From Gambelia wislizenii (lineage: Eukaryota > Chordata > Lepidosauria > Squamata > Crotaphytidae), in contig JAUMIR010000002.1 in the NCBI GenBank assembly GCA_030847615.1, forward strand, positions 112,042,309 to 112,106,308: 64,000 nucleotides of DNA, given 5' to 3'. Position numbers and translations under genes: made by a program. Positions 22,231-33,900 of the stretch are shown in pieces. The notes under the pieces were generated by a model. That model did not search any database. It was not told the origin of the DNA and saw only the letters and a program-made list of their open reading frames with translations. How positions within the stretch are numbered: the first letter of the stretch is position 1; each line of letters begins with the position of its first letter.

Positions 22231-23060
22231 TTTCTGGCAAAATGCCCTGAGAGACCACAGTACAGGCAGAGCTCCTCTCTCCTCCTTCGTTCCTTCTCAG
22301 CCGCAGAGAGCCGTGCCCACGCCCCTCCCAACTGCATTGGTTCTTCTGCAGATGGGGCAGCCATAGGGGTAGTTGCCGGTGTCTGGGGTGCAAACACTGG
22401 GGAAGAGGGCGGGTTGGAATGCCTGGCCTGCCTGCGAGCTGAGAGGCGGCAGTCTATGCGTGTTGCTTGGGTTATCAAGGCAGTTAAGGTGTTTGGAGGC
22501 TCTGAGCAGGCCAGCTCATCCAAAATGGGGTCTGCCAACCCCCAGCGAAACTGAGCCTGCAAGGCACTCTGGTTCCAGGTCAGGTCCTGGGCTATGAGAC
22601 GGAAGGTGGTGGCATATTCAACCACAGAGCCTTTGCCTTGCTGGAGGGTCTTAATCCAGTGCTCAGCAGTTTCAGTTTTTACAGGATCACCCCAGGTAGC
22701 TCTCATTTCTTGCAGGAAATCCTGCAAGCTGCTGAGGACTGGACTATCCTCATTCAGGTAGGGAGTAGCCCATTTACTTGCAGGACCAGCTAACAGACTG
22801 ATAATGAAAGCCACCTTGTGAGTGTCCGTGGGGAAATCAGCCCCTCTGATTTTGAAGTGCAGCTTGCAGTTTGCTATAAAACTGTCCAATAGTGCTCTAT
22901 CACCAGAAAACTTTTCAGGTAAAGCAATGATAGATTTCCCCCGGGGCTGGGGTGGGGGTTGGTTCTGTAGTGCAGCCAAGCCTTGAGTTAATTGTGCCAG
23001 CTGGGCTGCTAATTGCTGGTTTTGGGATAACAGTTCCTGAATCACAGCAGACTCAGCCAT
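22173..23060 (-). CDS. Sushi element gag
   Basis: About 295 codons from the ATG at 23060 (MAESAVIQELL) to TAG at 22173-22175. It has an N-terminal glutamine-rich coiled region and a Gypsy capsid-type core (FSGDRALLDSFI, WATPYLNE, WIKTLQQGKGSV, FRWGLADPIL). It ends with one CCHC zinc knuckle (CLYCGLSGHFARKC). The frame is open throughout. The ATG is preferred over the longer upstream frame because that extension runs back through the primer site and LTR. Gag would form the particle and bind element RNA. Confidence 0.88.
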   Translation of the reverse strand: MAESAVIQELLSQNQQLAAQLAQLTQGLAALQNQPPPQPRGKSIIALPEKFSGDRALLDSFIANCKLHFKIRGADFPTDTHKVAFIISLLAGPASKWATPYLNEDSPVLSSLQDFLQEMRATWGDPVKTETAEHWIKTLQQGKGSVVEYATTFRLIAQDLTWNQSALQAQFRWGLADPILDELACSEPPNTLTALITQATRIDCRLSARRQARHSNPPSSPVFAPQTPATTPMAAPSAEEPMQLGGAWARLSAAEKERRRREELCLYCGLSGHFARKCPAKGHRAPLPGNGQSQV

Positions 23061-23080
23061 CTTATCAGCTTCATTAAGGG

Positions 23081-23092
23081 GTTTCAGGCAGT
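23081..23092 (-). promoter_or_regulatory. Primer-binding site complementary to the element's own 5' RNA end
   Basis: Two bases downstream of the 5' LTR the sense strand reads ACTGCCTGAAAC. The exact complement GTTTCAGGCAGT occurs in sense in both LTRs (23371-23360; 18437-18426) where transcription is predicted to start. This is the self-priming arrangement known from Tf1/sushi elements. Confidence 0.75.
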
Positions 23093-23094
23093 TC

Positions 23095-23688
23095 TGTCCA
23101 GAAGCCAACTCAATAGCTGATAAGGAGCCCAGCTCGGCAACAAACCAGTTGAAAAGCACAGTACCTGGTGTTGTCAGTAGCAGTCCTACAGGGTCAGAAG
23201 TACAGAGAGAGAGAGAGTGCAGAACGAAGAGGCAGTCCAAGGTCAAAAGGATTCCGGCAGGTGGGTCAACGAAGGCAGTCCAAGGTCAAGATGTCCAAAG
23301 TCTCAAAATAGCAAGGTTCCAGAAGAGTCACAGGCAGAGGCTTCCTCCAGGTATTGCAGACTGCCTGAAACAAGGAACTCAGCCTCCCCCAGCTGCTTAT
23401 GTTGGCCCAGCTCCCACTCCCAGCTGCGGGGTGATTGATGAGCTTCTGTCTCTTAATCTCTGGTAATGACGAAGCCACGCCTTCTCTGCTCTCCTTTGGC
23501 TAAAGGTAGGTACCTGCTCTTCTACCTCTTGCTCTTGCTCCATTATGTCTCCCAGGCTTGGACCCTGAGCTGGGGGAGGGCTAGGCTGCTGAGCCCTGGG
23601 TTCTTCAGGGCTAGACTCAGCCAGCTCTTCTGCTACTGGCTCAGCCTCCTCGCCTTCTGAGTCCTCAGAGTCCTGACTGACCATGACA
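23095..23688 (-). repeat. 5' LTR of sushi element
   Basis: 594 bp. A TATA-like CATAAG is at about 23397-23403 (minus strand), with a predicted start near 23373, just ahead of the 12-base primer complement at 23360-23371. Confidence 0.9.
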
Positions 23689-23794
23689 CACTGCACTGTG
23701 CCTGAGGCTGTCATTGGGCCTCTTGCCACTGCCCCCCGCACCACGGACACTGACCCTAGGGGCCCCAGGAGTCACCTGGCTTTGAGAACCACTG

Positions 23795-24585
23795 TGCCAC
23801 TCAATATGGAGTAATGTAAGGTACTGCACTTAGGGCAGAAAAATGAAATGCATAGATATAGGATGGGAGAGACCTGGCTGGACGAGACTACGTGCGAAAA
23901 GGATCTCGGAGTCCTAGTAGACCACAAATTGAACATGAGTCAACAGTGTGAAGCGGCAGCTAAAAAGGCCAATGCGATTTTGGGCTGTATAATAAAAGTA
24001 TAGTGTCTAGATCAAAGGAAGTAATAGTGCTGCTCTATTCTGCCTTTGTCAGACCTCACCTAGAATATTGTGTCCAGTTCTGGGCACCACAGTTCAAAAA
24101 GGATATTGACAAATTGGAGCATGTCCAGAGAAGGGCAACTAAAATGGAAAAGGTCTGGAAACCATGCCTTATGAGGAAAGACTTAGGGACTTGGGTATGT
24201 TTAGCCTGGAAAAAAGATGGTTAAGGGGCGATATGATAGCCCTGGTTAAGTATCTGAAGGGGTGTCACGCTGAGGATGGAGCAGGCTTGTTTTCTGCTGC
24301 TCCAGAGACTGGAACATGGAGCAAAGGATGCAGGCTCCAGGAACAGAGATTCCACCTCAACATTAGGAGGAACATTTTGACAGTAAGAGCTGTTTGGCAG
24401 TGGAACACATTCCCTCGGAGCATGGTGGGGTCTCCTTCCTTGGAGGTCTTTAAACAGAGGCTGGATTGCCATCTGTCGGGGATGCTTTGATCAAGATTTT
24501 CTGCGTGGCAGGGGGTTGGACTGGATGGCCCTCGTGGTCTCTTCCAACTGTACAATTCTATGATTCTATGATTCTAAGTTAACCA
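23795..24585 (+). mobile_element. CR1 LINE 3' end
   Basis: Encodes CR1 ORF2 C-terminal blocks ([58 protein letters not shown]) with frameshifts, and ends in the octamer tail CTATGATTCTATGATT at about 24556-24575. Confidence 0.88.
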
Positions 24586-25190
24586 CACTGGTTGAACAGT
24601 AGAGTAGAAGTGATCATTATAAGTAAACAAGGGGAAACAATTATCCATGATGAGTGTTGGCTAGAAAATTCTTGGAGTGGTCCAAAGAAAAAAAAAAGTA
24701 ATTTACTTGCTCTCTGGCATGAACATGTGCTCATTTTTAAACACACACACAAATGCTACACATACATTAAGTACCTTCCTAACTGAGTTTGTTATAATTT
24801 GGCAAGCTTTCCCAAGTTGTGTGCAACTCAGTTGGAACAGAGGAGGGAGCTCTGAATCAACAAAGAGAGAGAAATTCTCTTTTGTAACATGGAGCACACT
24901 TTCAGTAGGCATGCCTTTCTCTGAATGATGCAAAAATGTATAACAGTGCACATTGTTTGAACAAGCTTGGGAGTTTAACCACCTCACAGTGATGCTTGCA
25001 GAAAAAAACCAGTAAGAATAAGTGCAGACATTTACTGTATATAACATACATACTGTATATAATTATATGTTAAAGCTCTCCATATGAAGACATCATTTCA
25101 AAATGCATGTTTTGGAAGTGTTCCCATGCTCCTGCTCTTTTCCATGTGGAATTAGCTTTTCCAGTGCGATGTTGAGTTGAACAAACCCTG
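24586..25190. other. Intergenic, no recognised feature
   Basis: AT-rich sequence upstream of TNNC1; nothing recognised. Confidence 0.4.
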
Positions 25191-25194
25191 TAAA

Positions 25195-25388
25195 ACAGTG
25201 TTTCTCAACCAGGGTTCCCTGGAACCCTAGGGTTCACCAAGAACTTGCTAGGGGTCCCTCAAGAGATTGTGGTTGTGGGGGGAAAGCAATAGCAGTATAT
25301 AGAATAATGTTTATGCAGGGGTTCCCTGAGATCTTAAAATTATTTCAAGGGTTCCTCCAAGATAAAAAGGTTGAGAAAGGCTGCTCTA
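25195..25388. mobile_element. hAT-type MITE
   Basis: Ends cagtgtttctcaacc and ggttgagaaaggctg are inverted relatives. The flanks ctgtaaaa and ctctaaca agree at 6 of 8 bases, as expected for an old 8-bp hAT duplication. Confidence 0.65.
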
Positions 25389-25900
25389 ACAGCAGTCTGA
25401 GTTAATTGTATTGCATGGAGGATTGGGCATAAATCTGTCTCTCAGCTGCTTCAGAGCACATGGCTCCAAGCATAGGCCCATGTTCCTGTTCTTGGCTGTG
25501 CGGTACACATGTGGAATCTTTGAAAGTGTTCCTTAAAAAGGACAGTTCTTTCAGTAGGACATTTAAAAATTTCTGGTGGTCAAAAATCAGCTGTGCATAC
25601 TTTACCACAGGCACTGGTTTTGCTATCACTGATCTTGGTCATGTGGGTAGATGATGGGAACAGCAGAACTCAAGCCCACATGCAGCAGATGTGGACCATA
25701 AGATCCAGAATTCTACCCATGTGCCATCTGATTCCTGAAATAAGCATCAGTGTAGTAAGGATCAGGTTCTCCTTCAGTTCTGCATCCACTGAAGTAAAAA
25801 CAAAACAAAGCTATCAGTGGAATAAGGATCTGGCTTTAGAAATGTCAGCTGTAACAAACTTTGCATGCCTCCCCTTAAGACAGGGTGAAGAGTCATGCTT

Positions 25901-26103
25901 GGAATGGATAGCATGGCCTTTTGTGGGTGTCTGTAAGCTGTGCTGAGTAGTGATCAGCCGCTCCTGATGGACACATTTAGGGCTGACAGCCTGCTATATA
26001 AGCAGAGCTTCCAGGGAGAAAAAGCTGGCAGAGACTGGGAATTTGTCTCTGTACAGCTGGTCATTCAAGCCCAGCTCCTGAGTCTTCCTGACCAACAATA
26101 ATT
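25901..26103 (+). promoter_or_regulatory. TNNC1: TNNC1 core promoter and 5' UTR
   Basis: A TATA box (TATATAAG, 25995-26002) lies about 100 bases before the ATG, predicting a start near 26025-26030 and a 5' UTR of about 75 bases. Upstream are a GGAATG element (MCAT/TEAD-like, 25901-25906), a GATA core (25907-25910) and a GGGTG CACC-type box (25925-25929), site types known in cardiac TnC promoters. The factor sites are inference from short motifs. Confidence 0.6.
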
Positions 26104-26127
26104 ATGGATGATATTTATAAAGCAGCA
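26104..26127 (+). CDS. TNNC1: TNNC1 exon 1 (MDDIYKAA)
   Basis: Eight codons followed directly by gtaagt, identical in boundary to mammalian TNNC1 exon 1 (phase 0). Confidence 0.95.
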
Positions 26128-27933
26128 GTAAGTAAGATTTTCATAAATAATGATAAAAATCTGAGGCTGGGACTTATGTCTAACTAAGGATGCCTAGGAC
26201 TGAGCTCTTGGTCTCTTAACAAGGAGCAGTGAGTGTTAATATTCAGTCTGATGTTACAAACATTATGTAGTGATGATAGCATATTATGCTGGTGAAATGT
26301 AGTAACAGAATCTTTGACAAGTTTTTCATCCAGTGCAGAGATTTCTTATACAGCATAGGTCCCTCTTTCAAGCATTTTTTTTTAAAAATTAATGTGTTGC
26401 ATGATTACTTTACTAAAGTCTTACTGTCTTGTGTTTTTGGTGAAAGTTCAGGTTTGTACTATAAGCCAATCCTGCACAGAGACAGATGTGCTTAAGCTTA
26501 TTATTTTGATGGGATCAAGCCTTCTTTATGCTGCATAGGATTTAGCTCTTAAATATAAGTTTAAATCTATATTGTATTTCTATTATTGTAGCCAATGCAG
26601 CTATTTATTCATTAAATATTGTTAAAACACAGTTTTTCAAAGGTTCCCCTGAAAGGGTGAGAAATGTCTTCTGGAATCAATCTACAATTTACCCTTCTCT
26701 TTACCCCTAAGAATTACATAAGAAACAGTATTGTTATTCTGTATCCATGGCTTTTCAATCACTATTACTTTGTAAAAATAATCAATTATAAAGTAACACA
26801 TTTAGTATGGTATAAAGTCACATATTCAGTATGTGATCTGAAAAGGAAACAACTTTAAATCCCAACTGCTAAAACTTCAGGAGAGCTAACCCAAACCAAG
26901 GCTAGTTTAGAAAAGTAGGTAAATGGAGTCATTGGAGACATATATGATAGCAATAGAAACCCCTCATTTAATTGTGGAAGAAAGAACAAACAAAGCTATT
27001 TTTATAGACTAATCAAGTTTGTGTTTTTCTGTGGTTAATCCTATTATTGAGAAGCATTAGTAAGAAAGATTGGAGAAGGATGATTTCTGCATATCAGGAT
27101 GAGGGCTAAGCTCCCAGAAGTAGATTTAAACATCTGGTATGTTTTGTAAATAATTCATCAAAGCAAAGCAAGGTTTGGGCTGTGGACATACAGTGGCTTA
27201 AATTATGCAAGTTTTCTTTTTTAATAAAGGAATATCCAAGGCAACACCTTATAACTCAGTGGTGTGATTACACCTGAGGCAAAGCACAAAAATCAGTGTG
27301 TATAGAGCCATTGTACTGTCTATTCTCCTTTATGGATCTGAAACATGGGTCACCTATCGCCACCACCTACGACTCCTCGAACGCTTTCATCAGCACTGTA
27401 TACGCACAATCCTAAATATACACTGGACTGACTATGTGACGAATGTTGCTGTCCTTGAGCAAGCAGGGATCACCAGCATTGAGGCCATGATACTGAGAAC
27501 ACAGCTGCACTGGGCAGGGCATGTTTCTAGGATGGAGGACAATCGCCTCCCAAAAATAGTACTCTATGGTGAATACACCACGGGTCAGCGTAAGAGGGGT
27601 GCTCCAAAAAAGTGATACAAGGACTCCCTGAAACAACATCTCAGGCTCGGCCAAATTGATCACCAGCAATGGTCTGCCCTGGCCTCACATCGGGAGGCAT
27701 GGAGATGCACTATCCACAATGCTGCAGCCTTATTTGAGAACTCACGCTGAACAAGTCTTGAAGAGAAACGACAACGCAGAAAGAATCACAACCCAGAAAC
27801 ATCACCCAAGGAGACCTTCTGCTGTGCTTTCTGCAACCGGACTTGTTTATCTCGGATTGGCCTTTTTAGTCATCAGCGCTCTTGCAGAAAGCGCACGATG
27901 AGTCCTTCCTGAATCTTCGTTTGCGAAGAAAAG

Positions 27934-27974
<41 letters not shown>

Positions 27975-30900
27975 TGATTTGCCATGTGTTCATTTGCATG
28001 CCCTGAAAAGGGGATTTTTCTTCTTTTTTAGACCCTGCAACTGGAGGAGGGGGCAAATTTAGATGGTAGATAGTGGAGTGAGACTTAAAAGCTCCATCCC
28101 TTACCTGCATGCCCAATCCATAATAGGCTGTAGTTTTCTGTGGAACTCCCTTCTAAGAGAGGCTAGTCTGGTCCATTCTCTGTTGATCCTCCATTCTACA
28201 AGCAAATATTCTATTATTCTGGTGGGCTTTTGGCAAGTCGCTGCTTGATGGAGAAAGGGCTTTTAGTAGATTGGGTTTGCCCTTTTTATAGTTTTTTTTT
28301 AAAAAAACCTAATTCAATTGTGTTTTAGCACAATCTGTTTAATTGTATTTAATATAATAACTTTTGTGTTTTTATTACAGCCTTATGTGTTTTATTATAA
28401 CTTGTTTAGAGCTCCCTTGAATCCCAATTTCTCCAATTTTGGGAGAAGCCAAATAAATAAATAAAGCCTCCCTGCACTCTGCATATGTAGTGCAGAATCT
28501 TTAATCTTAACATGGTGGCTATGGTATTGCAATATCCATTTTTAAGGGTAGCATAACATTATTAAGGATAGGCTCATAAATGCTTCAAGGGAAATTAAGT
28601 TTCAAGAAATAGGTACAATGTTTAACGCAGGTAGAATTCAAAGACATAGCCATGTTAATCTGAATCAGTGTGCAAAGAGATCTTGAAGCACCTTTGAGAC
28701 TGAGAGAAAGAAATTGGTAGCATAATGTATGATGTGTGATGATGCATGATGATCAGTTGCTTCATCAGATGCATGATGATCAGTTGCTGCTGATGAACTA
28801 GACTTAAGTCTATGGAAGTTTATGCTACCAACATTTTTCTCTCAGTTAGTCTCAAAGGTGCTACAAGATCCCTTTGCATGTTTAATACAGTAAAATGCAT
28901 TTATATGCCTTATCTCTTGTTTCTTACATTCTTCATCCTTAAAGCAACTGTGAGGAAAGTCACTGGTCTCCTCATAGTATGTGTATGTGTGTTCCTTCAA
29001 GTTGCCTGTCGACTTATGGTGACCCCATGAACTTCATAGGGTTTTCTATTGGCAGTCTCCCATCCAAGTCCTAACTAGGTCTGACCATGCTTAGCTTCCA
29101 AGATCAGACAGGATTTGGTGTCTTTAGGGTATTTAGGCCATTCTTCCAATATTATAGGATGAGCATTAAAGCCATGGAGTGAAATTGTGTTATTTCCAAT
29201 GATATCAGATATTCACACAATATCCATTTTGGGCTTCTCTTATGTAGAGGTAAAGAAAGTGTAGCCTGTGGGCCCTATGTGGCCCAGATCTCACTTTTGT
29301 GGCCTCAAAGCCCTCTGTGAAAGTTTTAATTATTTGTAATTATTTTAATGTGAGTTTTGCCTAAAAACTGCACCAACCCCCATATTTGCAAAAACGCACA
29401 ACACTCCCCCCATCTTCCCCAGAACTCCCACAGTACCTCCTTTTCCAGTTGCATCCCAGCCAAAATGGCAGCTGGAAGTTGCATAATGTCACTCCTGCTT
29501 GGCCCAGACTATGGCAGAAAAAGAAGCTTTGGGGTGGGGTGTCAGAGGGAAATTGTCCCCTGACCCCCTCACTGTTACCCCTACACACACACCTTATGCT
29601 TGCCTTAGCCTAGAGTGAACTTTATATATTTTTAACTATTTTACAATATTTGTATTCCACACTTTCCCCAAGGAACTTGCAGCTTCATTTGACCTTCACA
29701 ACAGTCTTGTCACCTAGGCTAGACTGACTGATGTGGCTTGCCAAAGGTCAACCAATGAGGTTTGTGGCTGAAGCAGGATTTCAAACCAGGTCTCTCTTTT
29801 CCAAGGATAATAGACTTATCAATGACTCTGAATTAAATGGCAGTTATCAGAGAGCTCAGCTGAGAAGAAAGAATGTTATGTTATGCATCCCTTTTATTAC
29901 AAAGTTGATTACACATTTAAATGTGTACCAAATGTCATATCCAATCATTTCTAAATACAACTGCTCATATGGACCACAGGAATACAGTGGATTTCTCACC
30001 TTGCCCACTCACATCTTACACACAGCTAAGTTTAGGACAGTTTCCCGATACTAGTACAGAGAACGTTGCCAGGGATGTGTGTCAAGATAAAAGCCACCAG
30101 GGATAAATACCTATGTCAATCAACTTTGGGGAACAATCAGACGTGTTATCTTTCTTACCAGCACCCCAGTCACTCACTAGTGCATAAAAATAGCAAGCAT
30201 GCCAAAATAGTCAAGTTATGTGGGACACACACAGAAGTGACAAGAGGCATTTGTTCGCTGCCTTCAGAGTCTCCAGCTATCCTGGACTGCTAGGGGCTTG
30301 GGATTTTTGTTTGCGTGTTTGTTTTTTGCTATTACAATGAAAGAACATCTCACAGCTGCTCCACTTCCATCACAGTGGCTTAGATAAATGGATTCAGATT
30401 TCACTACAAGATTTTGAGCAGAGGTTTCGCTGCAATTGTTATCTGTTTCCAATATAGACAGACTCTCCCTGCTTCTTCTGTCATTATTCTCTGAAGCCTT
30501 CCAGTTCTTTTGAAATGGATTGCTAGCTTGCTAGCTTAGTAAGACTGATTACTTCCACAAAGCTGTTCTGGCTCCACAAACAACTTGACAGGGGCAAAAG
30601 ATTTCACACAAGAGTCATCTGTGAGTGTCAGCTTAATATGAAGAGATGACCAGAACAGAACACATACCAATATTTCTGCTGAGCAGACATAAGGAACAAC
30701 GGGGTCACAAAACCCTTTCATTCCCAAATACAACAATAGGAAAACTACTATTTCTAGTAGTGGCTAGAAAAGTGGCTATTTCTAGTATTTCAAGTCAGCC
30801 ACATGGAAGGGGCTGTACAGAAGACAGAGTTCTATGGTCATTTTCTAGGCATGAGATAATTCAAAGTGCCATTCAGTATTTGTTCAGATGAAGAACATAC

Positions 30901-33900
30901 CTTCCAACTGCCCAAGTTTGGGCAGGGACAGCCCCAGTTAATCCTCTGAGAAAGTCCCAACTTTCTCAGCTGTTTTTAAAATATCCCACTAACTCTCTCT
31001 TCCTTCCACTTCCCCCCTTTGTCCTCAGCTTACCTCAATTGTTGCAAACTGAATTTGAAGTGCAAAAATAATTTCCTCGAAATTCTTCCTCAGGAGGGAG
31101 AAAAGGGGGGGGTGAGTCTTGCCTAAATTCAGTACATACTTTCTGGAGTTTCTGTGCTTAAATGTAATAGTTGTGGTCTTCCTCCTTAACATTTGCCTTC
31201 TTGTTGCTTGTCCACACCCTTTTGATCACACTGATATGGTTCAGCTGCCTGTCCCATTTTTCATCTGTGAAATGTTGGAGGGTATGGAAGAGTCAGGTGG
31301 TTATGGATCAATGAAAAAGCTGGGGCTAAGTTTGCTTCAGAAATAGGTACTGAAGAAGGACTTAAAGGAGGAAATGGAAATATTATACTAAGTAGAGAAA
31401 AAGATGGCTGCTTTGAGCACAGAGGAGATAATGTCCTAGAAAAGGAAACAGGAGAAGGGTATAGTGTAGTCACTGGACAATGGGTTACGAATATTTGAGG
31501 AGCAGAATGTAAGAACATCCATGAAAATAAGGAAAACCTTGCTGAGCCAGACGATGGACCATATTGCCTGGCATCCTTTTCCCACCCAGCAGCCAACTAG
31601 AGGCCTCTGGAAAGCCCCCAGACAGAGTACAAAGGCAGGGATATGAAATGTGAAAGTTGCTTTTAATGTCTTTTAATGTTGTAATTGTTATTATGTTGTA
31701 TTTTTAACTGTTATGTTTTAATAATGATAATTATTTAATTCTTTTTAACTTGTGTAATGTTCTAGTTGTATTTTTAAATTATTGTTAAGTTACCTTGAAT
31801 CCCATCTTGGGAGAAAGGTGGGGTATAAATCAATCAATCAAACACACAAACAAGCAGTGCTCTCCCATGGCTCCCCAGGAGTTTGGAATATTTTGCATAT
31901 CTGTCCACCATGAGTAATAGCCAGGACCGGTTTAAGGAATTTTGGGGCCCCCTGCAATGCTTTACTTTGGGGCCCCCATATGTTTATCTCAGATCAATGT
32001 AACCTAACCTATTCACCGTACAGGATGTTCAGATTATAGTAGGACCCCCGTATCCCTGGATTCATTATCCATGGGACACAAAACAGCACACCTACCATAG
32101 AGTCTTCCTAGAAAATGTGTCTTCCCTAGCCCTTTTCTAGGCCTTCCAAGGCAACTCTATGGTATTTTAAACCAGAAATCCCATTATTTTCATATTAAGG
32201 AGGCCAACACGGGGCCCTCTCTTGACCTCGGGGCCCCCTCTTGACCTCGGGGCCCCCTGCCAATGCTGATTTGGCAGACAGGTTAAACCAGCCCTGGTAA
32301 TAGCCACCACAGAACTGGTTTTCCCACTGGACAGAGTGCAGTGGCAGGCCCCTGGATATTCTACCTGAGCTCCACAACCATTGCCCTTGGTTAGGGGAGA
32401 GAGTTGAGTGTGCTAGTGGTTTGCTTTGTATTTTCTATTCTAGCATGTTGCCTTGTTGACATAAGATTCAACCTTTGGCCTGGACAGTTTCCATTTGTGA
32501 AATGGGAAGAAATACCATCATTTGCTTTAGGCAGCAAGAGCTGCTGACAGATTTAGATTTCCATTGAATTTGTCTAATCCTCTTTTGAAATCCTCTACAT
32601 TAGTGGCCAATGGATATCTCCATAGGGTTGTTTAGACAATGAAAAAAAAATCCTCAAGGAATGCAGGTGGATTTTTGTCCAGATGAGCTCCTGCCAGGAT
32701 TTGTCATATTTGGAAGGAGGGGAGATGAAAACTCCAAATAGTCCGTGATTATAGCTTTTACTGTTTCTTGTGATCTTTTTTTAAAAAATACACAAAAATG
32801 TGCATAACAGCATGTCTGAACAACCAATTTGAATTGGGGTACATCCAGGAAGTCAAAACATGATTGGTCGGATGTGCACGGTGGTGGGCTTGCCAGTGAT
32901 GAAACGGCCGAAGTCACCATTGTTGTTTTTCTTGGACACGATCAAGCTCTATTGTCGAACAGCAGAGGAAAAAAAATGTTTATTAAGCAGAAGATCGCTC
33001 TTCTGCATTTCTCATTTAACAAGGAAAGCAAAAAAAGGGGGGAAATGGATGGAGCTTTTTGGGAACAATAAGGCAGATAATTCACTTGCGGCCACCATCT
33101 TTTTTCATGGGCATGCTCCTCATGAACTTCAAACTCAGATAGCTTTCCATGCCAGTGATCTTGTGAGTGAATCTTGGGGACAAAAAAAACAACAACACTG
33201 CTGTGATAGTGAGGTAATGCGCTATTTCCCACAACTAATTCTCCTGTCTGACTGAGCCCCTAGTCTTTGTGGCATCAAATTCCGTAACTGTGTTGCCTGA
33301 AGAAGTGCTGTATTTCATTTTTCCTCATTCTACGGCTAATCAATTTCATTGGATAACCTCAGTCTCTAGTAGGCAAAGAGAAAGAATGAAAATTATTTCA
33401 AAAGATGAAGGTGAACAAGTAGTCAGGGAAGACGGGTGGAGAGCTTTGGAAGGATTGGAATTTGCATTGTAAAGCTAGATTGAAGGCTTGGAAAGGAATG
33501 TTTTTGGCAGACTTTCTAAATTAAGACTGGAACCACACTGCCCACCAGATATTGTTATGACTGCATCTCTCAGTAAGTAGAAATAGAGCAGATGGGTGAG
33601 TCTTGAAGACACCGAGACAAAGGAAGTGAAAAGAGTCAACTGATTTTTAAGGTTAAGCTCTTGAGATGGGACTATGCCAAAACTAACACAGACAAAAGCA
33701 GTTCCAGGTGCTCCATGGCATTTGGTTCTGGTTTATTCATAAGGAGTCTGCATCCCTTGGGTAGGCAGTTTGGTATCTAGTGGCTGACCATGCCTGCAAT
33801 TTGAGGTACCTGCATTCGCTGAAACTGGGGGGCCACTTCTAGCTTCAATTCAGAGCAGGGGCTATTTCTGTCTTGAAGGAATGGTTCAACTACCATCTCT

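Larger units (their letters stand above)
18166..23688 (-). mobile_element. Tf1/sushi-type Gypsy LTR retrotransposon, full length but inactivated
   Basis: The element is 5.5 kb with LTRs at 18166-18754 and 23095-23688 (ends TGTC/GACA) and a 5-bp target duplication CACTG on both sides (18161-18165, 23689-23693). Order on the minus strand is 5' LTR, primer site, gag, a -1 frameshift to pol (protease, RT, RNase H, integrase, chromodomain), then 3' LTR. The chromodomain and self-priming signal place it in the Tf1/sushi chromovirus group. Four in-frame stops in the integrase and a changed RT catalytic residue (YLDY) make it inactive. Its LTRs are very similar, so insertion was fairly recent. It sits between the divergent NISCH and TNNC1 promoters. 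Confidence 0.93.
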
